Source of the DNA: Actinomycetes bacterium
Lineage (GTDB): Bacteria > Actinomycetota > Thermoleophilia > BMS3ABIN01
Direction: 5' to 3'
Assembly (NCBI GenBank): GCA_024275795.1
Contig: JAJRYJ010000070.1
Location: 1 to 44,516 of the forward strand
DNA: 44,516 nucleotides
In this document: positions 1 through 8,411 of the stretch, piece after piece
Layout of the letters: the number at the start of each line of letters is the position of its first letter
Position numbering within the stretch: position 1 is the stretch's first letter
Notes under the pieces: model-generated
What the model was told of the DNA's origin: nothing
Database searches by the model: none
What the model saw: only the letters and a program-made list of their open reading frames with translations
Translations under genes and position numbers: made by a program

Positions 1-336
1 ATGAACGGCCGCGAGGTATACAGGTTTGCCACGAGGGTCATCGAGACATCTGCGAGCAACATTCTGGACCGCTACGGGTTGGGGGTCGAGGACGTCGACC
101 TGTTCGTACCCCATCAGGCCAACATCCGCATCATCGATGCCGCCGCGCGCAAGCTGGGCATCCCTGCGGAAAAGATCTGCACCAACCTTGAAGAATACGG
201 CAACACGTCTTGCGCCTCCATCCCCCTCTGCCTGGATGAAGCCGAGGCATCGGGCAGGCTGGCGCGGGGCGACCTTGTGCTGATGATCGGCGTCGGCGGG
301 GGCCTCTCCTGGGGTTCGTGCCTGGCCAGATGGTGA
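1..336 (+). CDS. fabH: 3-oxoacyl-ACP synthase III (FabH), C-terminal part
   Basis: Starts type II fatty-acid synthesis by condensing acetyl-CoA (or a branched starter) with malonyl-ACP in the cytoplasm. Only the last 111 residues lie in the window. The window opens on an internal Met codon in frame, and roughly two thirds of the protein (family length about 320-330) is upstream. Visible are the catalytic His in VPHQANIRI and the catalytic Asn in EYGNTSCASIP, then the glycine-rich GVGGGLSWG near the C-terminus. The nucleophile Cys lies outside the window. The gene heads the fabK-fabD-fabG-fabF-accD-accA series on the same strand, with a 49-bp gap to fabK. Identification is secure from the two active-site motifs and the context. 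Confidence 0.95.
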   Translation: MNGREVYRFATRVIETSASNILDRYGLGVEDVDLFVPHQANIRIIDAAARKLGIPAEKICTNLEEYGNTSCASIPLCLDEAEASGRLARGDLVLMIGVGGGLSWGSCLARW

Positions 337-385
337 GAGGCCGCGCCCGGCGGGCGGCGGCATAACAAGTCAACGGGAGCAAGTG

Positions 386-1348
386 ATGGGAAACAGAGTC
401 TGCGAACTGTTTGATATCGACCACCCGATACTGCAGGGCGGCATGACCTGGGTGAGTGACGCCGGGCTGGCCGCGGCCGTGTCCAACGGGGGCGGCCTGG
501 GCATCATCGGCGCCGGGGCGATGCCGCCGGAGGTGCTGCGGGAGGAGATCGCGAAAGCCCGGGAGCAGACCGAGCGCCCCTTCGGCGTCAACCTGATAAT
601 GATCAACCCGAATTTTAATGCACAGGTCGAGGTGCTGCTTGAGGCGAGGCCGCCGGTGGTGACGCTGGGGGCGGTCCAGAGCACCTCCGTCATCCCCGAG
701 CTGAAAGGGCAGGGCATCAAGGTGGTGCCGGTGGTCGCCGCCGTGGCCATGGCCAGGCGCGCCGAGAAGCACGGCGCCGACGCCATCGTCGCCGAGGGTG
801 AAGAGGCGGGAGGCCACATCGGGGGCACCACAACCATGGTGCTGACGCCGCTGGTTTCGCGGGCCGTCGATGTCCCCGTCATCGCCGCCGGCGGCATCGC
901 TGACGGCGCGGGATTACTGGCGGCCTTCGTTCTCGGCGCCGAAGGTGTTCAGATGGGCACCCGTTTCGTCTGCGCGCGGGAGTGCAGCGTCCACGAGGAC
1001 GTCAAGCGGAGGTTCATCAAGGCAGGGGACCGCGCCACCGTTGTCACCGCCAGGGCGGTCGGTTATCCCGTCCGCGCCATCAAGAACAAGCTTTCAGGCC
1101 TTTACGACGAGTGGGAGAAGGAATACCTGAAGGGCGAGTGTACAGCCGAGGATATCGAGAAGCTTGCCCTGGGAAAGCTGCGGGAGGCCATGTGCGAGGG
1201 CAATGTCAGGGACGGCTCGATGATGGCCGGACAGAGCGTGGCCATGGTGGACGAGGAGCAGCCGGCGGCGGAGATCATCGCCGGGATAATCGCCGAAGCC
1301 GAAGCTGCGGCGGCGGAGCTGCCCGATCGCCTGACGCTGAGGCGCTGA
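386..1348 (+). CDS. fabK: Enoyl-ACP reductase II (FabK), FMN-dependent
   Basis: Reduces trans-2-enoyl-ACP in the last step of each elongation cycle, using FMN and NAD(P)H. It replaces FabI in some Gram-positive lineages. The 320-residue product matches family length. It has the NPD/FabK TIM-barrel start (HPILQGGMTWVSDAGLAAAVS), the FMN-binding and active-site loop EGEEAGGHIGG around residue 145, and the C-terminal MAGQSVAMVDEEQPAAEII tail typical of FabK. ATG 386 is preferred over GTG 383 because GGAG at 376-379 is 6 bp upstream of it. Its place between fabH and fabD separates it from nitronate monooxygenases of the same superfamily. A nitronate monooxygenase is the only real alternative and is unlikely here. 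Confidence 0.93.
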   Translation: MGNRVCELFDIDHPILQGGMTWVSDAGLAAAVSNGGGLGIIGAGAMPPEVLREEIAKAREQTERPFGVNLIMINPNFNAQVEVLLEARPPVVTLGAVQSTSVIPELKGQGIKVVPVVAAVAMARRAEKHGADAIVAEGEEAGGHIGGTTTMVLTPLVSRAVDVPVIAAGGIADGAGLLAAFVLGAEGVQMGTRFVCARECSVHEDVKRRFIKAGDRATVVTARAVGYPVRAIKNKLSGLYDEWEKEYLKGECTAEDIEKLALGKLREAMCEGNVRDGSMMAGQSVAMVDEEQPAAEIIAGIIAEAEAAAAELPDRLTLRR

Positions 1349-1351
1349 GCC

Positions 1352-2278
1352 ATGGGGAGGACGGCGCTGGTATTCCCCGGCCAGGGTTCCCAGGCGGTTG
1401 GCATGGGCCGGGAATTAGCTTTACAGTACAGGGTTGCGGCTGATGTCTATGGCCGCGCCAGCGAGTTGCTGGCATGGGATGTGGCGGCCCTGTGTTTCGA
1501 GGGGCCGCAGGAGCGGCTGAACGGTACCGATGCCGCCCAGGTGGCGCTCTACGTCACCAGCCTGGCGGCGGCGGCCGTGCTGCGCTCCGAGGGGGCCGGC
1601 GGCGACCTGGTCAGCGGTCACAGCCTGGGCGAGTACAGCGCCCTGGCGGTCAGCGGGGCGCTCAGCGAGGACGAAGGCCTCAGGCTGGTGTCCGTGAGGG
1701 GACAGGCCATGCGGCTGGCGGCCTCGAACCGGCCGGGGGCGATGGCGGCCGTCATCGGCCTGGAGGACGGCGCGGTGGAGAGAATCTGTGACGAGGCCGG
1801 TGAGGTATGGCCCGTGAACTACAACAGCCCCGGCCAACTGGTCATCAGCGGCGAACTGGAGCCGGTGAGGAGGGCCATGCGGCTGGCTGAGCGTGGCGGC
1901 GCCAGGAAGGTGGTGCAGCTGCGGGTGAGCGGAGCCTTCCACAGCCCGTTGATGAGGGAGGCGGCGGGCAGGATGAAGGAGCGGCTTTCGCAGGTGGATT
2001 TCCACGAGCCCGCGCTGCCGTTCCTGTCGTCCATCAGCTGCGAGTACGAACAGGCGGCCGGACTTGCCGACCTGCTGGTAAGACAGATGGTATCGCCGGT
2101 GCGCTGGACGCGGGCGGTCGAACGGATGATTGCCGATGGTGTCGACCGCTTCATCGAACTGGGAAGCGGCAAGGTGCTTTCAGGGCTCATACGACGCATC
2201 GACAGGAGCGTTGAGACCATCAGCGTCAACGACCCCCGGAGCCTGGAGAGGGCGCTGGAGCGGGGCGGGTCGGGCTGA
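1352..2278 (+). CDS. fabD: Malonyl-CoA:ACP transacylase
   Basis: Transfers malonyl groups from CoA to the phosphopantetheine arm of ACP, supplying the extender for FabH and FabF. The 308-residue product starts with VFPGQGSQAVGMG. It carries the nucleophile in GHSLGEYSAL (Ser91) and the catalytic His in GAFHSPLM (His197), as expected for the family. ATG 1352 lies 3 bp after the fabK stop, so translation is probably coupled. Length and motif spacing are normal for FabD. Confidence 0.96.
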   Translation: MGRTALVFPGQGSQAVGMGRELALQYRVAADVYGRASELLAWDVAALCFEGPQERLNGTDAAQVALYVTSLAAAAVLRSEGAGGDLVSGHSLGEYSALAVSGALSEDEGLRLVSVRGQAMRLAASNRPGAMAAVIGLEDGAVERICDEAGEVWPVNYNSPGQLVISGELEPVRRAMRLAERGGARKVVQLRVSGAFHSPLMREAAGRMKERLSQVDFHEPALPFLSSISCEYEQAAGLADLLVRQMVSPVRWTRAVERMIADGVDRFIELGSGKVLSGLIRRIDRSVETISVNDPRSLERALERGGSG

Positions 2279-2308
2279 GGCAACCCTGAAGCAGGCGTTG
2301 GAGGAGGC

Positions 2309-3064
2309 ATGACAGACAACAACACACTCGAGGGCCAGGTGGCGCTGGTTACGGGCGCCTCCCGGGGTATCGGCAGGGCAACGGCGACCGCCCTGGCGAA
2401 CGCGGGCGCGTCCGTGGCGATCAATTATCGCAGCCAGCGCGAGGCCGCAGAAGAGCTTGCGGAAAGCCTGGGCGGCGCCGGGGCCGGCGTCGCGCTGGTG
2501 CAGGGCGACGTGGCCGACACCGCTCAGGTGGCGTCCATGGTCGAGGCGGCGGAAGCCGCTCTGGGGCCTGTTTCCATACTGGTGAACAACGCCGGCGTCA
2601 CCCGTGACGGCCTGGTGATGCGCATGGATGCGGAAGACTTCGACGCGGTGCTGGCAACCAGCCTGCGGGGGGCGTTCCTCTGCAGCAGGGCGGTGGCCAG
2701 GGGGATGATGAAGGCCCGCAGCGGTTCGATCATCAATATCTCCAGCGTCATCGGCAGGCGGGGCAACGCCGGCCAGGCCAACTATGCAGCAGCCAAGGCC
2801 GGCCTGATAGGGTTCACCAAATCGCTCGCCCGCGAACTGGGTCCTCGGGGCGTGCGCGTAAACGCAGTGGCGCCGGGCTACGTGATAACGGACATGACGG
2901 AAGGGCTGACGGACGAGATGAAGCAGACCATCCTCGGCAACACCCCCCTGGGAAGGTTGGCGCAGCCGGAGGACGTGGCGGCGGTGATAGCCTTCCTGGC
3001 ATCGCCGGCGGCATCCTACATTACGGGGGCGGTAATCCCCATAGACGGCGGGCTGGGAATATGA
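2309..3064 (+). CDS. fabG: 3-oxoacyl-ACP reductase
   Basis: NADPH-dependent reduction of 3-ketoacyl-ACP, the first reduction of the elongation cycle. It is a short-chain dehydrogenase of 251 residues. It has the nucleotide-binding TGASRGIGRA near residue 15, NNAG at about 93-96, and the catalytic Ser146, Tyr159 and Lys163 (YAAAK). GGAGG at 2301-2305 supports ATG 2309. The stop overlaps the fabF start (ATGA at 3061-3064). In many bacteria acpP sits between fabG and fabF; here the two genes overlap and there is no room for it. Confidence 0.96.
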   Translation: MTDNNTLEGQVALVTGASRGIGRATATALANAGASVAINYRSQREAAEELAESLGGAGAGVALVQGDVADTAQVASMVEAAEAALGPVSILVNNAGVTRDGLVMRMDAEDFDAVLATSLRGAFLCSRAVARGMMKARSGSIINISSVIGRRGNAGQANYAAAKAGLIGFTKSLARELGPRGVRVNAVAPGYVITDMTEGLTDEMKQTILGNTPLGRLAQPEDVAAVIAFLASPAASYITGAVIPIDGGLGI

Positions 3065-4296
3065 GCAGGCGGCGTGTCGCCATAACCGGCATCGGCGTCG
3101 TGTCTCCCCTGGGCATCGGCCTCGACAGCTTCTGGGGCGCACTGGCGAGCGGCGCCTCGGGCGTGGCGGCGATCACCCATTTCGATCCTTCGGAATTCAA
3201 GGTGCGTATAGCCGCCGAGGTCAAAGACTTCGATCCGACGGACTTCATTAAGAAGAAGAGCGCCCGGCGCATGGACCGCTTCGCCCAGTATTCGGTGGCG
3301 GCGGCGCGGATGGCCATGGAGGACGCGAGGCTGGATCCCTCGCGGGAGCCGGAGAACGTCGGCGCCTATATCTCCAGCGGCATCGGCGGCGTCGAGACCT
3401 TCGAGAAGGAGACCCGGGTGCTGCTGGAAAAGGGGCCGGGACGGGTCAGCCCCCTTTTCATCCCCATGGAGATAGTCAACATGGCCTCCGCGCAGGTCTC
3501 CATCCAGCTGGGGCTCAAAGGCCCCACCAGTACTATCTGTACCGCCTGTACGGCGGGCAACAACGCCATCGGTGAGGCGCTGGAGGTCATCCGGCGCGGC
3601 GCGGCCGACGTGATGTTCGCCGGCGGCAGCGAAGCCTCCGTGACGCCGGTGGGGATAGCGGCCTTCGCCTCCATGCGGGCACTTTCAACCCGCAACGAGG
3701 AGCCGGAGCGCGCCAGCAGACCCTTCGACCGCGACCGGGACGGATTTGTCATGGGCGAGGGCTCGGCGGTGCTGATACTCGAGGAACTGGGGCGGGCCAA
3801 AGCGCGCGGCGCCAGGGTCTACGCGGAGCTGTGCGGTTACGGCATGAGCTCCGACGCGCACCACATCAGCGCGCCCGACCCGACGGGAGAGGCGGCGGCA
3901 CGGGCCATGAGCAACGCCATGGCCGATGCGGGCATCGAGCCGGCGGACGTGGATTATATCAACGCCCACGGAACCTCCACCCCCATCGGGGACGAGATCG
4001 AGACGCGGGTGATCAGGCTGGCTCTCGGCAGCCACGCGGACGCGGTCGCCGTCAGCTCCACCAAGTCCATGACCGGCCATTGCCTGGGCGCCGCCGGCGC
4101 CATCGAGGCGGCCGCCAGCATCATGGCACTGGACAAGGGGGTGGTCCCACCGACCATCAACCTGGAGAACCAGGATCCGGAATGCGACCTGGACTACGTC
4201 CCCGGAGCCGCCAGGGAGCAGCAGGTAAAGGTGGCTGCCTCCAACGCCTTCGGCTTCGGCGGACACAACGCCACGCTCGTATTCAGGTCCCTCTAG
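3061..4296 (+). CDS. fabF: 3-oxoacyl-ACP synthase II (FabF)
   Basis: Condenses acyl-ACP with malonyl-ACP during elongation. The 411-residue thiolase-fold protein has the complete Cys-His-His triad: Cys163 in TACTAGNNAI, His in NAHGTSTPIGDE (about 304) and His in TGHCLGAAGAIEA (about 340). The C-terminal NAFGFGGHNATL is standard for FabF. The start overlaps the fabG stop by 4 bp, which indicates translational coupling. The stop is TAG, which matters when judging the amber codon found in rsmG later in this window: TAG is an ordinary stop here. Confidence 0.96.
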   Translation: MSRRRVAITGIGVVSPLGIGLDSFWGALASGASGVAAITHFDPSEFKVRIAAEVKDFDPTDFIKKKSARRMDRFAQYSVAAARMAMEDARLDPSREPENVGAYISSGIGGVETFEKETRVLLEKGPGRVSPLFIPMEIVNMASAQVSIQLGLKGPTSTICTACTAGNNAIGEALEVIRRGAADVMFAGGSEASVTPVGIAAFASMRALSTRNEEPERASRPFDRDRDGFVMGEGSAVLILEELGRAKARGARVYAELCGYGMSSDAHHISAPDPTGEAAARAMSNAMADAGIEPADVDYINAHGTSTPIGDEIETRVIRLALGSHADAVAVSSTKSMTGHCLGAAGAIEAAASIMALDKGVVPPTINLENQDPECDLDYVPGAAREQQVKVAASNAFGFGGHNATLVFRSL

Positions 4297-4307
4297 GGGA
4301 GCACGCA

Positions 4308-5264
4308 ATGGCCCAGAGAATCTCCGTAGATATCAGCCGCAGGGGCGACAACGAGCCGGACGGGAGCTTCAACTGCCCGGCCTGCGGCCAGCGCCTGAAC
4401 CCGGGCGAACTGGCAGAGAACCTCAAGGTATGCCCGCACTGCGAGCGCCACTTAAGCCTCACCGCCGGAGAGAGGATCGGCCTGCTGGCGGACGAGGGCT
4501 CCTGGAGCGAGCTCTCGGCAAGCCTCAGGTCCGCAGACCCCCTGGAGTTCTTCGACCTCAGGCCCTATTTCGAGCGCATCGAGGAGGCGGAGTACGATAC
4601 GGGGCTGACGGAGGCGATGCTCGCGGGCACCGCCCGCATGCACAAGATGGAAGTGGTGCTGGTGGTGATGGATTTCCGCTTCATGGGCGGCAGTATGGGC
4701 AGCGTCGTCGGCGAACGTTTCTGGCGGGCCGTTGAGCATGCCATCGAGACACGCTTCCCGCTGGTGGCCGTCTGCGCTTCGGGCGGCGCCCGCATGCAGG
4801 AGGGGATGCTTTCGCTGCTGCAGATGGCCAAGACCGCCTGTGCCACGGAGCTGCTGTCAGAGGTGCCCGTGCCCTTCGTCTCGGTGCTGACCCACCCGAC
4901 GACCGGCGGCGTGATGGCGAGCTTCGCCACCCTTGCCGACGTGATTATGGCCGAGCCGGGCGCGCTGCTGTGTTTCTCCGGGCCCCGCGTCATCGAGCAG
5001 ACCGTCAAGGAGAAGCTGCCGGAAGGCTTCGGCCGCGCCGAATCGAACCTGGAGCACGGGCAGGTGGACATGATCGTCCCCAGGCACGAACTCAAGGACC
5101 GGCTGGTGCAGGTACTGGGAATGCTGGAAGGGGGTGTAGCCTGTGCCCTCCAACCCCTTTGGGAGGAAGAAGCGGGCCCTCCAGGAGGAGGAGGGGCGCT
5201 TGCGAAGGCGTTTGGCAGAATTAAGTCGTTTGCCAACCCTTCCCGGCGTCCACCTCAAGGATGA
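4308..5264 (+). CDS. accD: Acetyl-CoA carboxylase carboxyltransferase subunit beta
   Basis: With AccA forms the carboxyltransferase that moves CO2 from carboxybiotin to acetyl-CoA, giving malonyl-CoA for fatty-acid synthesis. ATG 4308 follows GGGGAGC. Reading further upstream in this frame enters the shadow of fabF, so the longer open frame is not used. The 318 residues begin with a four-Cys zinc ribbon (Cys23, Cys26, Cys42, Cys45), then the crotonase-like fold with GGSMGSVVGE and ASGGARMQEG. The last about 40 codons overlap the start of accA by 122 bp, much more than usual. The C-terminal tail (Gly- and Pro-rich) is less conserved than the core. Confidence 0.95.
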   Translation: MAQRISVDISRRGDNEPDGSFNCPACGQRLNPGELAENLKVCPHCERHLSLTAGERIGLLADEGSWSELSASLRSADPLEFFDLRPYFERIEEAEYDTGLTEAMLAGTARMHKMEVVLVVMDFRFMGGSMGSVVGERFWRAVEHAIETRFPLVAVCASGGARMQEGMLSLLQMAKTACATELLSEVPVPFVSVLTHPTTGGVMASFATLADVIMAEPGALLCFSGPRVIEQTVKEKLPEGFGRAESNLEHGQVDMIVPRHELKDRLVQVLGMLEGGVACALQPLWEEEAGPPGGGGALAKAFGRIKSFANPSRRPPQG

Positions 5265-6138
5265 GATAACCAAGATCAGCCAGCGGCTGCGGGAGCTGGG
5301 CGGTGCCGGCGAGCGGCGCGGCAGGAGCGACGCCTGGGAGAAGGTGAAGCTGGCGCGCCATGCCGAACGCCCCTATACGCTTGATTATATCGAGCAGATG
5401 TTCCCGGGCTTCATCGAGCTGCGCGGAGACCGCTGCTTCGCGGATGACCCGGCGATCGTCGCCGGCCTGGCGGCATACCAGGGGCGGACCCTGATGGTCA
5501 TCGGCCACCAGAAGGGCCGCGACCTCTCAAGCAGGACCTACCGTAACTTCGGCATGCCCCGCCCCGAGGGCTACCGCAAGGCCCAGCGCCTGATGCGGCT
5601 GGCGGATAAATTCGGTATCCCGGTGCTGACCCTGATCGACACCCCGGGCGCCTATCCCGGCGTCGCCGCCGAGGAGCGCGGGCAGGGGGGCGCCATCGCC
5701 CGGTCGCTGGTCACCATGGCCAGGCTGGGCGTGCCCACGGTCGCTATCATCATCGGCGAAGGCGGCAGCGGCGGCGCCCTGGCCCTTGCCCTGGCGGACC
5801 GCGTGATGATGCTGGAAAACTCGATCTATTCCGTGTCCTCGCCCGAGGCCTGCGCCTCGATTCTCTGGAAGGACGCGGCGGAGGCGGAACTGGCGGCGCG
5901 GGCGCTGATGCTCACATCGGACGATCTGGACGAGCTGCAGCTGGTGGACGCCGTTCTGCCCGAACCTCGGGGCGGAGCCCACAGGGACCACGCCGCCGCC
6001 GCCCGCATCGTCAAGGAGGCCCTGGAAGACAGCCTGCGCGAGCTGGAACTGATGCATCCCCAGGAGAGGCGCAGGGAGCGTTTCGAGAAATTCAGGAGGG
6101 TCGGGGTCTGGCGGGAGGACGGCCTGACGCTGTTCTAG
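5143..6138 (+). CDS. accA: Acetyl-CoA carboxylase carboxyltransferase subunit alpha
   Basis: Partner of AccD in the carboxyltransferase of the four-subunit acetyl-CoA carboxylase. The 331-residue product has an N-terminal charged helix (about 8-53), then DTPGAYPGVAAEERGQ (166-181) and GEGGSGGALAL (205-215), the substrate-binding signatures of AccA. GTG 5143 is chosen because GGAAGGGGG lies just upstream and no later start keeps the N-terminal helical part. This makes it overlap accD by 122 bp in another frame. accB and accC are not in the window. The gene ends 12 bp before the end of the convergent downstream gene. Confidence 0.93.
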   Translation: MPSNPFGRKKRALQEEEGRLRRRLAELSRLPTLPGVHLKDEITKISQRLRELGGAGERRGRSDAWEKVKLARHAERPYTLDYIEQMFPGFIELRGDRCFADDPAIVAGLAAYQGRTLMVIGHQKGRDLSSRTYRNFGMPRPEGYRKAQRLMRLADKFGIPVLTLIDTPGAYPGVAAEERGQGGAIARSLVTMARLGVPTVAIIIGEGGSGGALALALADRVMMLENSIYSVSSPEACASILWKDAAEAELAARALMLTSDDLDELQLVDAVLPEPRGGAHRDHAAAARIVKEALEDSLRELELMHPQERRRERFEKFRRVGVWREDGLTLF

Positions 6139-6150
6139 GCCGGCGCGGGG

Positions 6151-6639
6151 TCAGGCGACCCGGGCCGCCTCTTCCGAATCATCGCCGCTGAAGTCACGCC
6201 GGGCGAAATAGCCGGCGATCTCCCCCACCACGATGGCGTCGCAGAAGCGGTTCAGCGCCATCACGGCGTCGAGCAGCTGCTTGTACTCCTGGGCGGATGC
6301 GGGCGTGATGTGGTTGGTCAGGGTATCGTTCAGCGCCCGGCGGAAGGAGACGGCCGTGGCGACGATATCCGTGAGGCTGAAGCCGACGGCGGCGCGCCGG
6401 TACGAGGAGTAGCGGGCGGCGTCGCGGGCCTGGTGCACGACCTCGGACAACTGATACTGTTCCGCCCCCAGGTAATCGACCGCCAGGCCCAGCAGCTTGT
6501 TGGCGAGGCCCCTGCCCATGGGGGTCAGCAGCATCTCCTCGTAATCCTCGGCGATCTCTCCGTGCAGGTCTCCCAGCCACCGCCTGATGACCTCTTCGTG
6601 GTTCTCTCTCAAAACGCTCGCAATCGTGAACGCATGCAT
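6151..6639 (-). CDS. RsbRD N-terminal-like helical sensor domain protein
   Basis: A 162-residue, all-helical soluble protein. It resembles the RsbRD/RsbT-co-antagonist N-terminal domain (a non-haem-globin-like sensor domain). The matching pattern is an N-terminal LRENHEEVIRRWL helix, a central NKLLGLAVDYLG, then ARDAARYSSYRRAAVGFSLTDIV and a final long helix. It has no STAS domain or other output domain, so it would act as a stand-alone sensor or binding module. ATG 6639 has GGGGTG just upstream. The open frame extends further 5', but that extension is Arg-rich and overlaps larB, so it is rejected. Family assignment rests on pattern recall only and is moderate. Confidence 0.55.
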   Translation of the reverse strand: MHAFTIASVLRENHEEVIRRWLGDLHGEIAEDYEEMLLTPMGRGLANKLLGLAVDYLGAEQYQLSEVVHQARDAARYSSYRRAAVGFSLTDIVATAVSFRRALNDTLTNHITPASAQEYKQLLDAVMALNRFCDAIVVGEIAGYFARRDFSGDDSEEAARVA

Positions 6640-6728
6640 GAACACCCCGTTCTTAGGTTTCAGGTTTTGTATCGGAACGCCCGAAGCATCCTTGAAGGCG
6701 GCTGAGGAGGGCCCCGGGGGCGCGATTA

Positions 6729-7511
6729 TCAGCTGTCGTTGCCTGCCGAGGCGGCGCCGTTGGCGATCAGCGCCGCCGTGGCGCCGGCGCCGATGCCGTT
6801 GTCGATATTGACAACTACCAGCCCCGGGCTGCAGCACTGCAACATGGAGAGCAGGGCCGTGATGCCCTGGCCGCCCAGGCCATAGCCAGTGGATGTGGGA
6901 AGCCCGATCACCGGCACCTGCACCAGCCCCGCCACCACCGAAGGCAGGGCTCCCTCCATGCCCGCAGCCACCACCAGGACGGATACACCGGAATCGACCA
7001 TCTCCACCAGCGGCTCGGCGAGCCGGTGCACGCCGGCCACACCAACGTCGTAAGCTCGCACCACGCGGCTGCCCATTTCCTCCGCCATCACCGCCGCCTG
7101 TTCGGCGACCGGGATGTCGGCGGTGCCGGCGGAGAGCAGGCCGACCACCCCCCCGGCCCCGGGCGCCTCGTGGCCGGATTTCCTGAGCACGGCGATGGGC
7201 GCCTCGTGGCCGGCGGCCCTGAAGCGGTCGCCGAAGCGATCCTTCAGCGCCGTGCGCTGGTCTCTGCCGAGGCTGCTGACGATGCAGCTGCCGGAGCGCT
7301 CCAGCATCTCACCGCATATGTGGATTAGCTGCTCGTCGGTCTTGCCCGGGGCGAACACGACCTCGGGGACGCCCTTGCGGGCGTGGCGGCCCGTATCGAG
7401 CCTGGCGAAATCGCCGACAGCGGCGACGCCTGCAAGCGAGAGGCGCGAGTGCGCCTCCTCGACGGAAAGCTCTCCGGCGGCCAGCTGCTCCAGTATGCGC
7501 AGGAAACTCAA
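6729..7511 (-). CDS. larB: Nickel-pincer cofactor biosynthesis protein LarB
   Basis: LarB carboxylates the pyridinium ring of nicotinic acid adenine dinucleotide and hydrolyses the phosphoanhydride, the first step to the nickel-pincer nucleotide cofactor of lactate racemase-type enzymes. The 260-residue product has the family N-terminus (LDTGRHARKGVPEVVFAPGKT), the PurE-like C-terminal fold with GLLSAGTADIPVAEQA, DVGVAGVHRL, AAGMEGALPSVVAGL and the terminal VVNIDNGIGAGATAA. The start overlaps the stop of the upstream amidohydrolase (ATGA). The partners larC and larE and any larA are not in this window. The similarity to PurE (NCAIR mutase) is structural only. Confidence 0.9.
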   Translation of the reverse strand: MSFLRILEQLAAGELSVEEAHSRLSLAGVAAVGDFARLDTGRHARKGVPEVVFAPGKTDEQLIHICGEMLERSGSCIVSSLGRDQRTALKDRFGDRFRAAGHEAPIAVLRKSGHEAPGAGGVVGLLSAGTADIPVAEQAAVMAEEMGSRVVRAYDVGVAGVHRLAEPLVEMVDSGVSVLVVAAGMEGALPSVVAGLVQVPVIGLPTSTGYGLGGQGITALLSMLQCCSPGLVVVNIDNGIGAGATAALIANGAASAGNDS

Positions 7512-8353
7512 GGCGCCGCCTCCCCCAGCAGCTTCAGGGCGTTGCCGCTCATCAGCGCACCATAATCGTCTTCGGAGAGCCCCAGCCCGCGCGTCTCGTC
7601 AAGGCACTGGTCCAGCCGCAACAGGGGGTAATCGCTGGCAAAGAGTATCTTGTCGCGTACCGGCAGGCCCATGGTGACCCGGAATATCTCCGGGTCATAA
7701 AGATAGGGGTTGGCGGCGCAATCGTAGTAGACGTTGGCAAGCCGCTCGCGCACGTCGGGCATCAGCTCGTAGAAGGCAAGGCCACCGCCCCAGTGGGCGT
7801 ATACGAGCGTCAACTCCGGATAGCTGACGGCAAAGCTGTAGCCCTTCCGGGGGGAGGTCATGCCCTTGCCCGGATACTGGTGGCCCACAGGCTCGCTCAG
7901 GTGCACCAGCAGCGGCCAGCCCGCGTTGATGGCGAACTCAGCCAGGGGCCGCAGGCTGTCGGCGTCGTCCAGGTCGAAGCGCTGACCCATGGGCTTGAGC
8001 TCGCCCACGCCCGAGAGCCCCAGGCCCGCGCAGCGCTCCAGCTCGCCGACGGCCCCGGGGTGCAGCGGCGGCACGTTGGCGAAGCCCGCCAGGCGGTCGG
8101 GATAACGGGAGACGGCATCGGCGATATAGTCGTTGGTCTCGGCATAGAGGCCGAAGTCATCCCAGGCGAAGCCGCAGGCCACGGCGCGGTCGACGCCGCA
8201 ACGGTCCATCTCCTCGATCAGCCCCTCGGCGCTGGCCATGCGGGCGTTGCGGTCCCCGTAGAGGCGCGAGAACCAGTCCTGGTCCTGGATATACTTGCTG
8301 CGGTTCTCGATGATCTCCGGGGGGAAGATATGTGTGTGGAAGTCGATGATCAC
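7508..8353 (-). CDS. Amidohydrolase family protein (TIM-barrel metal hydrolase)
   Basis: Member of the amidohydrolase-2 (ACMSD-like) family, 281 residues. It has the metal-binding HTHIF at residues 6-10, His in LLVHLSEP, His in VYAHWGGG and the Asp in FASDYPLL, the usual set for a mononuclear metal site. The substrate cannot be inferred; relatives decarboxylate or hydrolyse aromatic and lactone substrates. The start is GTG 8353. There is no Shine-Dalgarno sequence, but a TATACT -10 box ends 7 bp upstream, so the mRNA is probably leaderless. The stop overlaps the larB start, so the two are co-translated. A role linked to the nickel-pincer pathway would be speculation. Confidence 0.85.
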   Translation of the reverse strand: MIIDFHTHIFPPEIIENRSKYIQDQDWFSRLYGDRNARMASAEGLIEEMDRCGVDRAVACGFAWDDFGLYAETNDYIADAVSRYPDRLAGFANVPPLHPGAVGELERCAGLGLSGVGELKPMGQRFDLDDADSLRPLAEFAINAGWPLLVHLSEPVGHQYPGKGMTSPRKGYSFAVSYPELTLVYAHWGGGLAFYELMPDVRERLANVYYDCAANPYLYDPEIFRVTMGLPVRDKILFASDYPLLRLDQCLDETRGLGLSEDDYGALMSGNALKLLGEAAP

Positions 8354-8360
8354 GTAGCAA

Positions 8361-8366
8361 AGTATA
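8361..8366 (-). promoter_or_regulatory. -10 box of a leaderless promoter for the amidohydrolase-larB pair
   Basis: On the minus strand TATACT is followed by 7 bp and then the GTG start at 8353. That puts the expected transcription start at or within a base or two of the start codon. No convincing -35 box is visible. The same arrangement occurs upstream of fxsA, parA and mnmE in this window. Confidence 0.5.
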
Positions 8367-8411
8367 AACCGTACCCGGCGGCTTCGCTACGCCCGCGACT
8401 CCCGGCCCGGA

